From: Chrysoperla carnea
Taxonomy: Eukaryota > Arthropoda > Insecta > Neuroptera > Chrysopidae
Reading direction: 5' to 3'
Length of the DNA: 64,000 nt
Assembly: GCF_905475395.1 (NCBI RefSeq)
Contig: NC_058342.1
Location: forward strand, 467,001-531,000
Made by a program: the position numbers and the translations under genes. Shown here one piece after another: positions 25,807 through 37,859 of the stretch. The notes beneath the pieces were generated by a model. That model ran no database searches, was not told where the DNA came from, and saw only the letters and a list, made by a program, of their open reading frames with translations. Numbering within the stretch: the first letter of the stretch is position 1; each line of letters opens with the position of its first letter.

Positions 25807-26298
25807 GTACCAGCATGAAATCACTTTTCGACAGATTTGGCCGAATTTTTTTTCTCGGGTTTATAATAGCTTTATTTATGAATTCCTAAAATTTCATAAT
25901 TTTTGACCGTTTAGATCGCGAGATATTTAAAGACAAAGTTCGCGATTTTGAGGGTCATGTCCCATTTAAAGCATGTAAAATGTCCGGTCTCTCCAACTAT
26001 TTTTTATGATATTATTATATATTGAAGAAAAAGTAGAAAAAAATGTTTATACAATACAATTCTAAAAAAAAAATTTAGAAATTAATTTTCACTTTCGAGA
26101 TATTAATTTTGACGTAAATTGATCGAAATTGGGACGTTGGCATAATTATTTCCCATTTTAAACGGTCAAAATTTCTGAAACTTTGGGAATTAATAGTAAG
26201 CATTATTAAATTCTTAAATTTAATTTTTCGTTAAATTCTGTCGAAAAAAAAATTGTACCATTGCTTTAACATAGAAACTGCAAATACCATGCTGGAAC
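25807..26298. mobile_element. MITE-like inverted-repeat insertion in gag
   Basis: 492 bp with imperfect terminal inverted repeats: GTACCAGCATG at the left, CATGCTGGAAC at the right. Inner inverted pairs also match (TTTTCGACAGA against TCTGTCGAAAA, and TTTTTGACCGTTTA against AAACGGTCAAAA). No coding capacity, so a non-autonomous hairpin-forming element. The target duplication is unclear. Confidence 0.65.
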
Positions 26299-26329
26299 AT
26301 CGTTAAGCCAATTTGAAGGCTTAAAACAA

Positions 26330-29300
26330 ATGTACTTTTTACAAATTCAACGTATTCATGGTTATACCAAATTATTGAATGACCAATCTGTTTTAAAAAC
26401 TTTTTTGGCTGAATATACCACTGTCAACGAGATAATGTCTGAAATTAAGGATGCTGTTATGAAAATAAATGACATTAATTTACAATTAGATGAAGCATAT
26501 GAAGTGAATTATCAAACTATTAGTAGCAGCCAACAATTGGTTGGTCACATAAACGCCGCTTATAATGAAGTCAAGCCTCAAACCTCTGTACCTACAACAT
26601 CTTCTAATATGACTCCTGTTCTACCTAAAATTGTATTACCAACATTTGATGGTAGTAAAAAACATTGGCCTGTTTTTTGGGAAACCTTTCAAGGATTGAT
26701 TGACAATAATAGATATTTGGATGATAATTCGAAAGTAAACTATCTACTTTCAGCATTGCGGGGACATGCATTAGAAATGTGTACGGGCATTATCCCCACC
26801 GCTGCCAATTATCAAATAATTAAAGATTTATTAAAGGAACGCTTTGAAGACAAACGACTTTTAATGGACACTTATCTATCACAGTTATTAAATTTTAAAC
26901 AATCTAAATTGGAATCCGCTGCGCATTTAAATTCATTTTTAGAAGTTTTCGATACTTCGGTTACTGCTTTGAAGAATTTAAAAATTGATGATTTGCTTGA
27001 TTATGTTTTAGTTTTTATCGCACTTTCCAAATTAGATTGTGAAACTAGAAAGTTTTTTGAAATGTCTATAAAGGGAAACACACTTCCAACTTATTCTGGT
27101 TTCATCTCTTTCATTAAAGGCCATATTAGAACGCTATGCAATTCTTCCTCGTCTGATGCCTATAAAGTTAAAACTCAAACTCCAAGTGCAAAAACAATTT
27201 CAATTAATCCTCAAAAATCAGCTAAAAGCACACACAGCTTTGTAGCCAAAAAGGAGGATATTTTTAAATGCCCCGCATGCACTCAACGTGTGTCACATAG
27301 CATATATCGCTGCAGTCAATTTAGAAAATTGTCCCCACAGGAAAGATACAAAATCGTTATGGGCAAATCATTATGTTTAAATTGTTTATCCGATAAACGT
27401 AAAATTAACGTTTGTAAATCTGAAAATTTATGCTCTGTCTGCAAGTCAGAACATCACACGATGCTTCATTTTGACAATACAAAGTCATTCAATTCGAAAA
27501 CTAGTGAAGATAATTCATCTATTGATGTAAATGTTGTCGAAAAATCAAAAACAAATACCAATGTTACTGCTTGCTCTGCAGTTCGAAATACAGTAGTAAC
27601 TAAAACTGTATTATTATCTACCGCAATAGTGAATGTACAAGATAAATTTGGAAATATTCATAAACTCAGGTTTTTATTGGATTCTGCATCTCAAAGTAAT
27701 TTTATTACCTCCGAATGTTGTCAAATTCTAAATTTACCAATAGTAAAAGTTTTGACATCCGTTATAGGTATTGGATCGCATACGAAATCAGTTAGAGGTC
27801 AAACCAATATATTGGTATCGTCTAGATTTGACCCTACTAAATGTTATCCATTAGAATGCTTAGTTATAGATAAAATCACCAACCAGCTTCCTTCAACAAA
27901 CATCGACATTACGTCCTTTGAACATTTGAAGGATTTATGTTTGGCTGATGAGACTTTCCATGTTCCTTCAACTATACATGGAATAATAGGTGCATCCATG
28001 TTTGCACAATTATTAGGAACAGCTAAAGTTATTGGCCCTTCGCTCAGTCCTATAGCTGTTCATACCCCCTTGGGATACGTGGTAATGGGTGAAGTACCTA
28101 CATGTTCTGAAACAACTACGACTCAAAACTTCTATGCTATTACCACTCCGGTCGAATCGTTAGTAAAACGGTTCTGGGAACTAGAAGAAGTTCCAGAATC
28201 CTCTAGTCCAAATCCTGAAGATATGGAATGTGAAAAAATATTCACTTCAACCATAACTAGAGAATCTTCCGGGCGGTATACCGTGTGTCTGCCTTTTAAG
28301 GAAAATCCTCAAAGACTAGGTGATTCATATAATATGGCACGAAAACGCTTTTTTAATCTGGAGAAACGGTTCCAAACTGAACCTTCGTTAAAAGAAACCT
28401 GTTCGTCGGTCATTCATGATTATATTCAACAAAATCACATGACATTGGTTCCTTTAAATGATGTGACTTCTCCAAATTATTTTATTCCACATCATTGTGT
28501 GCGCAAAGTTGACAGTCTTACTACTCCACTCAGAGTAGTGTTTGATTCAAGTGCGAAGTCCAGTACATCAGTTTCCTTGAATGAGTTATTGCATACGGGT
28601 CCCAAGCTTCAATCAGATCTGCAACAAATATTATTGAATTTTCGATTATACTCGATTGCAATGATTGCAGACATTAAACAAATGTATCGCCAAATAAATA
28701 TTTGCAAAGAGCATCGTAAGTTCCAGTTAATATTGTGGCGTGACTCTCCTGAACTCCTTTTATCGGTTTATTCGCTGAATACCGTTTCTTTTGGAGTAAA
28801 GCCAAGTCCATATTTAGCTATTAGAACAGTTCAACAATTAGAAAAGGACGAGGCTGCAAATTATCCTTTAGCTTCTGCGGTTGCAACTCGTGATTTTTAT
28901 GTTGATGATTTGGTCTGCAGCGTTGCAAATATTAAGAGTGCAGTCACTCTTCATAAACAAATGGTGGAGTTATTCTTGGCTGGGGGTTTTCCACTAGTTA
29001 AATGGTGTTCCAACTCTCCCGAGTTACTTCATCATATTCCAGAGAACCTTCGTTCGTCTCAGTCTATAACTTTTGATACGGAATCCTTAAAAATTTTGGG
29101 ATTAAATTGGAATCCTAGAGCAGATATGTTCTCGTTTAATACGGATATTTTGACAGCAAAATGCTCGAAGCGAAATATTCTGTCTGCAGTTACGAGAATG
29201 TTTGATCCTTTAGGTTTTGTATCACCCGTCGTTCTATTTGCAAAAAATTTAATAAAGGAACTGTGGAAACGCAAACTTAATTGGGATGATGAAGCTCCAT

Positions 29301-30805
29301 TACCTATCCAAAATAGTTGGAAGAAATTCATTGATGAACTGCATTTATTGGAACAATTTAATGTGCCTCGCCATCTGCAAATTAATTTGAAAAGCCAAAT
29401 CGTATTAATTGGTTTCGCAGATGCAAGTGAAACGGCCTATGGCGCTTGTATTTATTTTCGCACTATAAATGATGAAAAGGTAAATATCAGCTTAGTTTGC
29501 TCAAAGTCCAAGGTTTCCCCTCTGAAAACAGTGTCAATACCACGATTGGAACTTTGTGCCGCGCTTTTACTTGCAAAATTAATTTCTTTTGTAGTAAAAA
29601 CTTATAACGATCGTCACAGTATTTCAAAAATTTTCGCCTTTTCCGATTCAAAAGTTGTATTGAATTGGATTCACTCGTCCCCACATTTGCATAAAACATT
29701 TGTTGCAAATCGAGTTTCTAAAATACAATCATATTTAGATTCCAAATTTTGGTACCACATTCCTGGAGTCGAAAATCCTGCAGATTGTATTTCTCGGGGT
29801 TTATTGCCAGCTGTTTTCATAAATCACAAATCTTGGTTAACAGGCCCTTCATGGTTAATAAATCCTATTGAAACTTGGCCTTTAGAATGTATTCCCGATA
29901 TTGAAGAATATACTGATGAAAATTCAATATCTCTACATGTGTCTCGAAATCTCCCTACTGGAATAAATGAACTTATACTCAGGCATTCTTCTTGGTCTAG
30001 GTTGTTGCATTCGACGATCTATATCCTGCGTTTTCTAAAACTTATTCCAAGGAGAAATGAGTTCAGTATTGAAGATTTGGAGGCTGCAGAGAGCTATTTA
30101 ATTCAAGTAATTCAGAATAAACATTTTTCTAACGAAATAAAGGCTATTGAAAATGGCGATAATTGTTCCAAATCACTTATAACGCTTCGTCCATTTTTAA
30201 ATAATAAAATTTTACGCGTTGGAGGACGCTTAACATTCGCTTCAATTGGGTTTGATGCACAACACCCTATATTATTACCAAAAAAGGACCATTTTACGAA
30301 TCTTCTTATTGATTACACTCATGAGCAAAACTTACATACTGGTCCTAACCTGCTATTATCAGTTCTTAGACAAAAGTATTGGATACTCTCTGCTCGTCAA
30401 ATTGTTAGACAACGAGTACACTCATGTAATCGTTGTTTTAAACTGAAACCAAAACCAGTTTTTCCGCTTATGGCAGATTTACCGGCACCTCGAGTGACTC
30501 AAAGTAAAAGCTTTGAGCATTCTGGTGTTGATTTTGCTGGCCCCTTCACCATAACATTAAGTAGGCACAGAGGAGTTAGAAGCCAAAAGGCCTATTTGTG
30601 TTTATTCGTATGTTTGACAACTAAAGCATTACATCTAGAACTCGCTTCAGATTTGTCAACGGACACTTTTATTGCCGCATTAAAAAGGTTCCTTGCTCGA
30701 AGAGGAACCATTTCAGTTTTATACTCTGACCGAGGTACAAACTTTGTAGGTGCTTACTTACGAGGAGCTATCAACCGTTTTAACACAAATAGAAGCCTTA
30801 CTTAA
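26330..30805 (+). pseudogene. BEL/Pao gag-pol polyprotein
   Basis: 1491 codons in one frame: gag domain (VLPTFDGSKKHWPVFWETF, about residues 103-125), Cys-rich segment (CPAC to CSVCKSEHH, about 313-380), aspartic protease with LLDSAS (Asp at 451), RT with YVDD at 857-860, RNase H (FADASETAYG), and integrase with an HHCC zinc site (about 1336-1378) and catalytic Asp at 1401 (GVDFAGPF) and in SDRGTNFVG. The frame then jumps into sequence normally much further on, so the part with the catalytic Glu is missing. This Met is not the original start, since gag begins upstream of the MITE. Protease, RT and RNase H look intact; integrase is not. Confidence 0.85.
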
Positions 30806-31232
30806 TTCAAGGCCTCTGTACGTGCTTAGTTCGAATCCTACTGATCCCACAGCTTTGACACCAGCCCATTTTTTTAATCAGGCGCCCCTATCATCGATCT
30901 CAAGTACCATGGTCACTGATGAACCAATAAATTTAGTTCATCGCAAACATCTATTGGATGCTATTGTACGATCCTATTGGAAGCGATGGCATAGGGAATA
31001 TTTGTCGGGGCTCCAAATACGTCAAAAATGGAACAGTTCTGTCAACCCAGTTAAAATAGGGAATGTAGTCATCATATTAGAAGATAATACTCCCCCTCTT
31101 CATTGGCCGTTGGGTGTCATAGAGGAAGTGTTTGAGGGAACCGATGGCATTGTAAGAGTGGCCAAGGTACGCACTAAATTAGGCGTGTATACACGACCTG
31201 TTGTCCGCCTTTGTCCGCTGCCGACTCAATAG
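30750..31232 (+). pseudogene. BEL/Pao pol C-terminal part
   Basis: Continues integrase after the deletion in another frame: LTYEELSTVLTQIEALLNSR (end of the integrase core), then PTALTPAHFF and YWKRWHREYLSGLQ and the C-terminal domain typical of Pao pol ending at 31232. It overlaps the previous frame by 56 bp at the deletion junction (about 30748-30755). Confidence 0.82.
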
Positions 31233-31282
31233 AGTCAAACTTTAATTGTAAATTAAATAATTTTCCGTCGTTTTGTCCGTTG

Positions 31283-31286
<4 letters not shown>

Positions 31287-31340
<54 letters not shown>
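31287..31340. repeat. (TA)n microsatellite
   Basis: About 27 TA units followed by a T-run, just downstream of the Pao pol stop and at the place where a 3' LTR would be expected. Confidence 0.9.
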
Positions 31341-31355
<15 letters not shown>

Positions 31356-31413
31356 ACTCATTTTCATTTAGATAATTTGGTTCAATATAGGAATTTAGCT
31401 ATATATTTATTTA

Positions 31414-31997
31414 GTAAACCCACAACAGCCAACATTCAACTCCAACAGTGCTCACAGTGACTTCTCCACATTCATGAGTGAACTAAACATTTTAAACAGT
31501 GTGTGCGATATAAAACAAATGATAATTCAAGTGCGTGAATTAACTTCCACCATGCGATCAAATACAGACCCTATGGCTCGTATCCAAGCCCTAGCCATTT
31601 TTGCAGCCAACTTAAAATGAGGATAGCTAACCTAAACATTCGCAGTGTCAAAAACAAGATCAACTCAATTAAAGCAAAGCTAGTGAGTGAAAAAGTGGAT
31701 ATTTTAGTGCTTACAGAAACGTGGCTTAAACCTAAACACAAATTTTATATCAGAGGTTTTACCACGTATCGAAATGACAGAATCACCGGCAACGCGGGAG
31801 GTGTCGCTATCATCATCAAAAACAACATCCAGCACCATCTACTACCAGTGCCGCAAACCAAAACAATTGAAAGTGTCGCCATCTACATCGACAGCCTGGA
31901 AGCCAACCTATATGCAGTTTATACACCCACACAGGTACTTGATAAAAACGATCTTTACATAATAACACATAATATTCCAAAACTTAATAGGATGGGT
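31414..31997 (+). mobile_element. Jockey-type LINE, copy 3, right part
   Basis: Continuation of copy 3: end of ORF1 (to ATGA at 31615, where ORF2 overlaps) and the start of ORF2. The 5' side matches copy 1 at about 2950 leftwards. It is cut off at about 31997, where an R2 fragment on the opposite strand begins. Confidence 0.83.
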
Positions 31998-32021
31998 GAT
32001 TTAAATGCTAAATGCAGCTAA
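31617..32021 (+). pseudogene. LINE ORF2 endonuclease fragment, copy 3
   Basis: Starts MRIANLNIRSVKNKINSIK, then LTETWLKPKHKFYIRGF, TYRNDRITGNAGGVAIII and YAVYTPTQVLDKNDLYI, up to MGDLNAK: the N-terminal two thirds of the APE-type endonuclease without frame errors. Sequence after about 31997 is no longer LINE, so the last codons to 32021 belong to the neighbouring fragment. Confidence 0.82.
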
Positions 32022-32392
32022 ATTTACTGTGCTAAACGCAGGCGAGGTGACTAGCAGGCTCTGCAAAAGATACAGATTACCCGCTAAACCGTCACCAGGC
32101 ATAAAGGCAGCTTGTCTCGCATCATGCAAAGGAAGATTCTGGAGTCGATGTGCCAGAATTTTATTAAATTGACGAATGACAACAGACCCGATGGAAATTG
32201 GTCTGAAGTCAGATGGTAATTACGCCATTTTGATTTTCGGAATGAAAATAGTCCGAGTGTTCAATGGCGTTCAACAAAAAGATATTAAAGATTATCGTAC
32301 GGATTAATGGTGAAACGGTGTTCCACTTCAATGGCTTTATCCCGTCAGGTCCAGCTGCTGACTTGATGTTAACCTCCTGGTTCTTTACAGTT
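31998..32392 (-). mobile_element. R2 retrotransposon fragment at the 28S R2 site
   Basis: On the minus strand it encodes R2-type RT N-terminal motifs: AAGPDGIKPLKWN (32365-32327), then, after a frameshift, FRPISIGSVVIRQFNKILA and RQAAFMPGDGLAGN. Its upstream side is fused to 28S sequence ending at CTCTTAAG (32398-32393), within a base or two of the canonical R2 cleavage point. So it is a 5'-truncated R2 insertion. The 3' part, including the KAFD and YADD boxes and the endonuclease, is missing because the sequence joins LINE copy 3 at about 31997. Confidence 0.8.
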
Positions 32393-32424
<32 letters not shown>

Positions 32425-32425
32425 A

Positions 32426-32484
<59 letters not shown>

Positions 32485-32507
32485 CGTCAACACCCGCTGG
32501 GCCATCG

Positions 32508-32541
<34 letters not shown>

Positions 32542-33891
32542 CTAGTCCGTGCCAGTTCTGAGTTAACCGTTAAATGACGGTCGAAGAGAACGATACGCAT
32601 GTATAATAAATAATAAAATCTACGTATACAACAAGTATATATTTCAATTAAATTATTTTATTTATATATGTTGAATAAAGTCTCGCAGCAAGAAAGTTCC
32701 GTAGCAGGCCAAGGCACGGGACCAAACTCGAATTCACACACACACCAAACAACACACACATAATAATTATGCCCGTGCATATACAACATTAAATGCATAA
32801 CTTATTATACAACATATACACCAACATAAGTAAATAATATCATCACATACCACATATCATACAAGTACAATATACAGCAGCTAGATACATTACATTACAT
32901 TAAATGCACAGTTAATATAATAAACATAAAATGTATATAATATGTCGGTACATAATATATGATAATGTGAGGGTACATGGTTTCATCTCGTCCAGGCCCG
33001 GCACGTTGGCCATAACCTTCTTCCCAATCAAGCCCGACACGCCCCGGTCCTCAGAGCCAATCCTTATCCCGAAGTTACGGATCCAATTTGCCGACTTCCC
33101 TTACCTACATTAATCTATCGACTAGAGGCTCTTCACCTTGGAGACCTGCTGCGGATATGGGTACGAACCGGCGCGACACCTCCACGTGGCCCTCACCTGG
33201 ATTTTCAAGATCCGAGGGAATGATCCAGACACCGCCGCAACTGCGGTGCTCTTCGCGTTCCAAACCCTATCTCCCTGCTAGAGGATTCCAGGGAACTCGA
33301 ACGCTCATACAGAAAAGAAAACTCTTCCTGAATCTTCCGACGGCGTCTCCAGGCCTTTTTAGGTTACCCTGACGAACTCTCTTACGAGGGCCCGACTTAT
33401 AAACGGTTCCGCTGCCGGGTACCGGAATAGGAACCGGTTTCCCTTTCGCCCAATGGATGTATATATTTATATATATATATTTATACATATTTATTAATAA
33501 TGTTTATTGTTTTAAAAAAAAAGAAAGCAATAATATTTATTAATAATATTGTATTTATATTTTTATATATTATATTTATTTAAACACATCAAAACATTAA
33601 CATCGGTTTTCACCTAGGGCTTAGGATCGACTGACTCGTGTGCAACGGCTGTTCACACGAAACCCTTCTCCACGTCAGTCCTCCAGGGCCTCGCTGGAGT
33701 ATTTGCTACTACCACCAAGATCTGCACCGATGGCGGCTCCAGATGGCCTCACGGCCAATCCTTCCGCGCACACCACCGCGACCCTCCTACTCGTTAGGGT
33801 TTCATGATAAAAGATAAATCTTTTATCGAAAATACCAACTAACGGTAGAGTATAAGCATGACGCTTCAGCGCCATACATTTTCAGGGCTAG

Positions 33892-33929
<38 letters not shown>

Positions 33930-34258
33930 ATTCCGACTTCCATGGCCACCGTCCTGCTGTCTTAAGCAACCAACGCCTTTCATGGTATCCCATAAGCGTC
34001 AATTTTGGCGCTTTAACTCTACCTTTGGTTCATCCCACAGCGCCAGTTCTGTTTACCAAAAGTGGCCCACTTGGCACTCTGATCCATATATAAAAAGTAT
34101 ATTCTCATAGCTTCACATTATAAATAATGTTTTTAAGCAAGCTAGAGATCTCACCCATTTAAAGTTTGAGTATAGGTTGAGGTCGTTTCGGCCCCAAGGC
34201 CTCTAATCATTCGCTTTACCGGATGAGACTCTTATATAATGAACGCCAGCTATCCTGA
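32393..34258 (-). rRNA. 28S rRNA fragment upstream of the R2 site
   Basis: Minus-strand 28S from about one fifth into the gene (near AGCTGGCGTTCATTATATAAG, 34255-34234) to the R2 site at 32393 (CGGGAGTAACTATGACTCTC). Conserved blocks alternate with AT-rich expansion segments at about 32600-32990 and 33455-33610. It is broken abruptly at 34258 by a LINE. It ends where R2 inserts, so nothing of the 3' 28S is here. It may be a pseudogene; the GTTAAACGGC near 32420 (normally GTAAACGGC) hints at drift. Confidence 0.9.
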
Positions 34259-36534
34259 TTGCTGACTAGGTAGTTTTTAGTGGCCTTAATAAATGTTGTT
34301 CCCGACTTTTCTATGTCATTTTTAATTATTGAATTATTCGAAAATTTATTAAAAATTTGGAGTGTTCTATATCTAGTACCGTTTTTAACACTACCTAGTT
34401 TCACTTTTAGTAAGGTGTAAGCATTCGGACTTCTAATCGCGTAGCCAGTTTTATGCTATAAATTTTCTTTAAAATAAGTAAGATTTCGGAGTAAAAATTT
34501 CACGCATTCTAGCGCGTATAAACAAGGAAAAGTTAATATTTTATTTTTAATAAATATTTCCTTACAACTTTCCAAACTTTTCATATTGAAAATAATACGT
34601 AAGGCTTTCTTTTGAACAGTAAAAATCTTTTTCCAGTCTACACTTAAGCCCCAAATATTTATACCATAAGACATAACAGACACAAAATTTGCGTAATAAA
34701 TATGGATTAATACTTGTGTGTTCACATTCTTCTTCATTGCTCTTAATAGATAACAAACTTTGTGTAATTTTGCTTTAGTTATATTTATGTGACTCTTCCA
34801 ATTTAAGTTTTTATCAAGTCCGAGAAATTTAGTATTGTCTACATATAACGAAGAGTTGTGTATACTGGTTTTGAATTGTATGATTTTGGTTTTACTTTTA
34901 TTTATACGTAATCCATTGTCCAAACACCATGATTCGATTTCACTTAAGGTCCCCTGAATTTGTTTACTAAGAGTAGCAGAATCCCTGTTGTGTAGAAGAA
35001 GTTGTGTGGTTGTATCGTCCGCGTATAAAAAAACTTTTTCATTATTGACATTATTAGGTAAATCATTTATAAAAATGTTAAAAAACAAAGGGCCCAAAAT
35101 GGAGCCCTGCGGTACTCCATTTTTTACCTTTAGCCATTTTGAGACATAGCTATATTTGGTTCTAGTAATTTCAACCTTTTTGGTACCGGTTACTTAAGTA
35201 TGACTTAATTAAGTTGAACATTTTCCCTCTAATACCATACCCGAATAGCTTTCTTAAAAGCAGTTCATGACTTACACAGTCAAATGCTTTGGTAAGGTCA
35301 ACGAAAATAGTTGCCACTTTAAAACCATCATCTAAATGCTTTAAAATTGAATCAGTCATAACAAACAATGCATTTGTTGTGCAGCTATTTTTAATATAAC
35401 CGTATTGGTTAGGGTTTCTCATGGGTTCAAAGAAACTACTGATTTTATTATATATAATTTTTTCAAGTATTTTAGATACGATTGGAAGACATGAAATAGG
35501 TCGAAAGTCGCATATATCAGTACTTTCCGGCTTTCCGGCTTTTTCTGTATGGGTGTAACTTTTGCAAGTTTTGCCCTAGATGGAAAACTTCTGATTGAAA
35601 CATTGAATTTACAATGTTCAGTATGGGAGTTGCAATCTCGTCAGCAATAAAAATAAAAATTTTGGAGCACATGTTAAAGCAATCAGTTGTCAAAGTGTTG
35701 TTAAAGCTTTTAATTGTGCTTATAAGTTCGTATTTGTCTACATCAGTAATAAAAAGTGATTTAGAATTACTAAATAATTTTAAATCAGTTTTAGGTTTAA
35801 TATTTTCCGTTGCGTCCACAAAATATGTATTCAATACATTAGCAATATCTAAAGGATTATAAATTTGTTGTTTATTAACGGTAATATTACTAATTTGCTT
35901 TTTCTTTTGTGAGGATTCCGTTCTAATATGTTGCCATACTATTTTGGGTTCATATTGATTTGCAGCAAGCTTACGACCGTTTGAAAGCTTTTTTGCAGCG
36001 ATTACAACTCTCTTATATATTTTTTGTATAATTTTAAGTATATTTTAAATTCAATGCAACTCTTACATGTTTTGTTAAGTTGATGTAAATTTTTTAAATT
36101 TTGACTAGAGGTAGCGATTCCGACTGTCAACCAATCGGGTTTGCAGTAACTATTTCCGTTGATTCGCCGTAATGGGCATATTGCGTCAAGATGCTGTGCC
36201 AAATCTTCCAGGAAAATATTGAATTTTTTATCAGTATCTGATTCTTCTAGAACATGCTTCCATTCAGCGTCACATAAGGCATCTTTTAATTTAAATAAAT
36301 TATCGTCATTGATTTTACGCTTTAGTATGTGCCTGGAGTAATTAATAAATTTGTCATAGTATAAGGTTTATTGTCAGATACACAGAGAGCAATAATATCA
36401 TGATCAGAAAATTCACAGTTTAGAACTGAACTGTCAACATGAGGTAAATTGGTTATAAAATTATCAATAAGTGTTGTCGAGGAGCTTGTGACTCTTGTAG
36501 ACCACAGTATGAAAACAGTATGAAAAATAAACAA
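34259..36534 (-). mobile_element. CR1/jockey-superfamily LINE, defective
   Basis: Minus-strand LINE of another family. It retains the end of the endonuclease (SSTTLIDNFITNLP, EFSDHDIIAL; 36534-36322), a linker (36202-36002), RT fingers (35834-35517), palm (QYGYIKNSCTTNAL, IFVDLTKAFDCVSHELLL, KSYLSNRYQKG; 35422-35171) and the YADD half (FNIFINDLPNN, FLYADDTTTQLL; 35097-34456). Four or more frame breaks. Its left end runs into the 28S fragment at 34258. Confidence 0.8.
34456..35097 (-). pseudogene. LINE RT C-terminal half
   Basis: 213 codons with GPLFFNIFINDLPNNV, the catalytic FLYADDTTTQLL, KTKIIQFKTS and the thumb (MSYGINIWGLS). No frame errors within this part, but it is separated from the KAFD segment at 35422-35171 by a frameshift near 35100-35180 (QKG ... 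MGPLFF). Not functional as it stands. Confidence 0.78.
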
Positions 36535-36830
36535 CTTATACTATACCATACTATATCATATGTGTGAGACTGCTGAACGTAATACAGCTAATAAACTGTT
36601 ACATATAGATATACATTCATCTCATTAACTTACACGCACTATCCATCATATATCTCAAAGACATTAAACCCGGTGCTTCAAACTCAAAATATGATAATTT
36701 TTTTTGAGCTAAAAATTTTTATTTTGGGACCAAAAAAATTTTTTTTTGCTTTTATCTTATTTTATTAACTGAAATTTATGAATTATTATAAATTATTCAA
36801 TAAACATTAATAATTATAATAAATTATTCA
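36535..36830. other. AT-rich DNA, no gene seen
   Basis: Flank between the LINE and the 182-bp repeats; contains homopolymer-rich stretches and no recognisable element. Confidence 0.5.
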
Positions 36831-37390
36831 AAATTTTTTGGAATTAATGAAAATTTTTAGAAAAAAATGTACATTTTTTTTTTATATACAAATCGTACAT
36901 GTTATATTTCGACAGGGTACCGGTATAATACATGAGATACATATGTAGATTTTCTAAAAAAATTTTATCCTTTTAAATGGTCCTAAATACTATATAAAGG
37001 AAATATATATAGAAATTTTCGGGATAAATTAAAAAATTTTAAGGAAAAAATTTTCATTTTATTTTATATACAAATCGTACATGTTATATTTCGACAGGGT
37101 ACCGGTATAATACATGAGATACATATATAGATTTTCTAAAAAAATTTTATCCTTTTAAATGGTCCTAAATACTATATAAAGGAAATATATATAGTAATTT
37201 TCGGGATTAATTAAATAATTTTAGGGAAAAAATTTTCATTTTATTTTATATACAAATCGTACATGTTATATTGCGACAGGGTTCCGGTATAATACATGTG
37301 CTACATATGTAGCTTTTCTAAAAAAAAATTATCCCTTTAAATGCTTCTAAATACTGTATAATGCAAATATATATAATAATTTACAGAAAT
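36831..37390. repeat. Tandem repeat, 182-bp unit, about 3 copies
   Basis: The block AATCGTACATGTTATATT starts at 36891, 37073 and 37255, a period of exactly 182 bp. Each unit continues with CGACAGGGTACCGGTATAAT and CTAAATACTATATAA-like segments. The third copy has more substitutions (GTTCCGG, CATGTGCTAC). Flanks on both sides are looser AT-rich sequence. Confidence 0.85.
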
Positions 37391-37859
37391 ACAAAATTTT
37401 TATTGAACAAATTCACATTAATAGTTAATTGGTTAAAAAAAAATTTCAATACACAATGGGAATCAGGCTATTTTGTTGGAACTTATTAATAATTAATTCA
37501 TAATATATTTTTCTATATAAATTGATTAATTGTTTTTACATTCGCCTTGTAAACGTATACACCATTCAAGTCACATAAAAAAAAAAAAAAATTATTATAT
37601 TCTAGTAATACATAATAGTTATTCGCTAAAAAATATTTAATAGACAATAAAAATCTGACTATTCTGTTGTGAACTTATTAATTATTGATTCAAAATATAT
37701 TTGTCTACCTAAATTTATTAATTGTATACACGCCCCCATATACGTTGTTCAAGTCACATATTATTTTGCATAAGGATTACAAATATATATTATATAATAA
37801 ATAAGAGTTAATAAAAATTTAAAATTTATTATCCATTTTAAATTTATCTGCTAAATATA
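37391..37859. other. AT-rich DNA with a local duplication
   Basis: Two diverged copies of a segment around TATTTGTCTAC/TATTTTTCTAT followed by AAATT.ATTAATTGT and TTCAAGTCACAT (37500-37580 and 37690-37760). No gene is seen. Confidence 0.5.

Larger units (their letters stand above)
24684..31413 (+). mobile_element. BEL/Pao LTR retrotransposon (defective), inserted in LINE copy 3
   Basis: About 6.7 kb containing a Pao-type gag-pol. The left non-coding part (24684-25768) is likely 5' LTR plus leader, with an AATAAA at 25061. After the last coding base (31232) there is no second copy of that sequence, only a short tail, a (TA)n tract (31287-31340) and a T-run, so the 3' LTR seems deleted. It is further damaged by a small inverted-repeat insertion at the gag start and a deletion in integrase. 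Confidence 0.82.

Noticed and set aside
26330-31232. Intact, mobile Pao element
   Set aside because: Gag start split, integrase catalytic part deleted, 3' LTR not found.
31998-32406. Host gene fragment at the 28S junction
   Set aside because: RT motifs (FRPISI, AGPDGI) and the exact 28S site identify it as R2.
36886-37380. 182-bp repeats as LTRs or TIRs of an element
   Set aside because: They are direct and contiguous, with no coding sequence between them.
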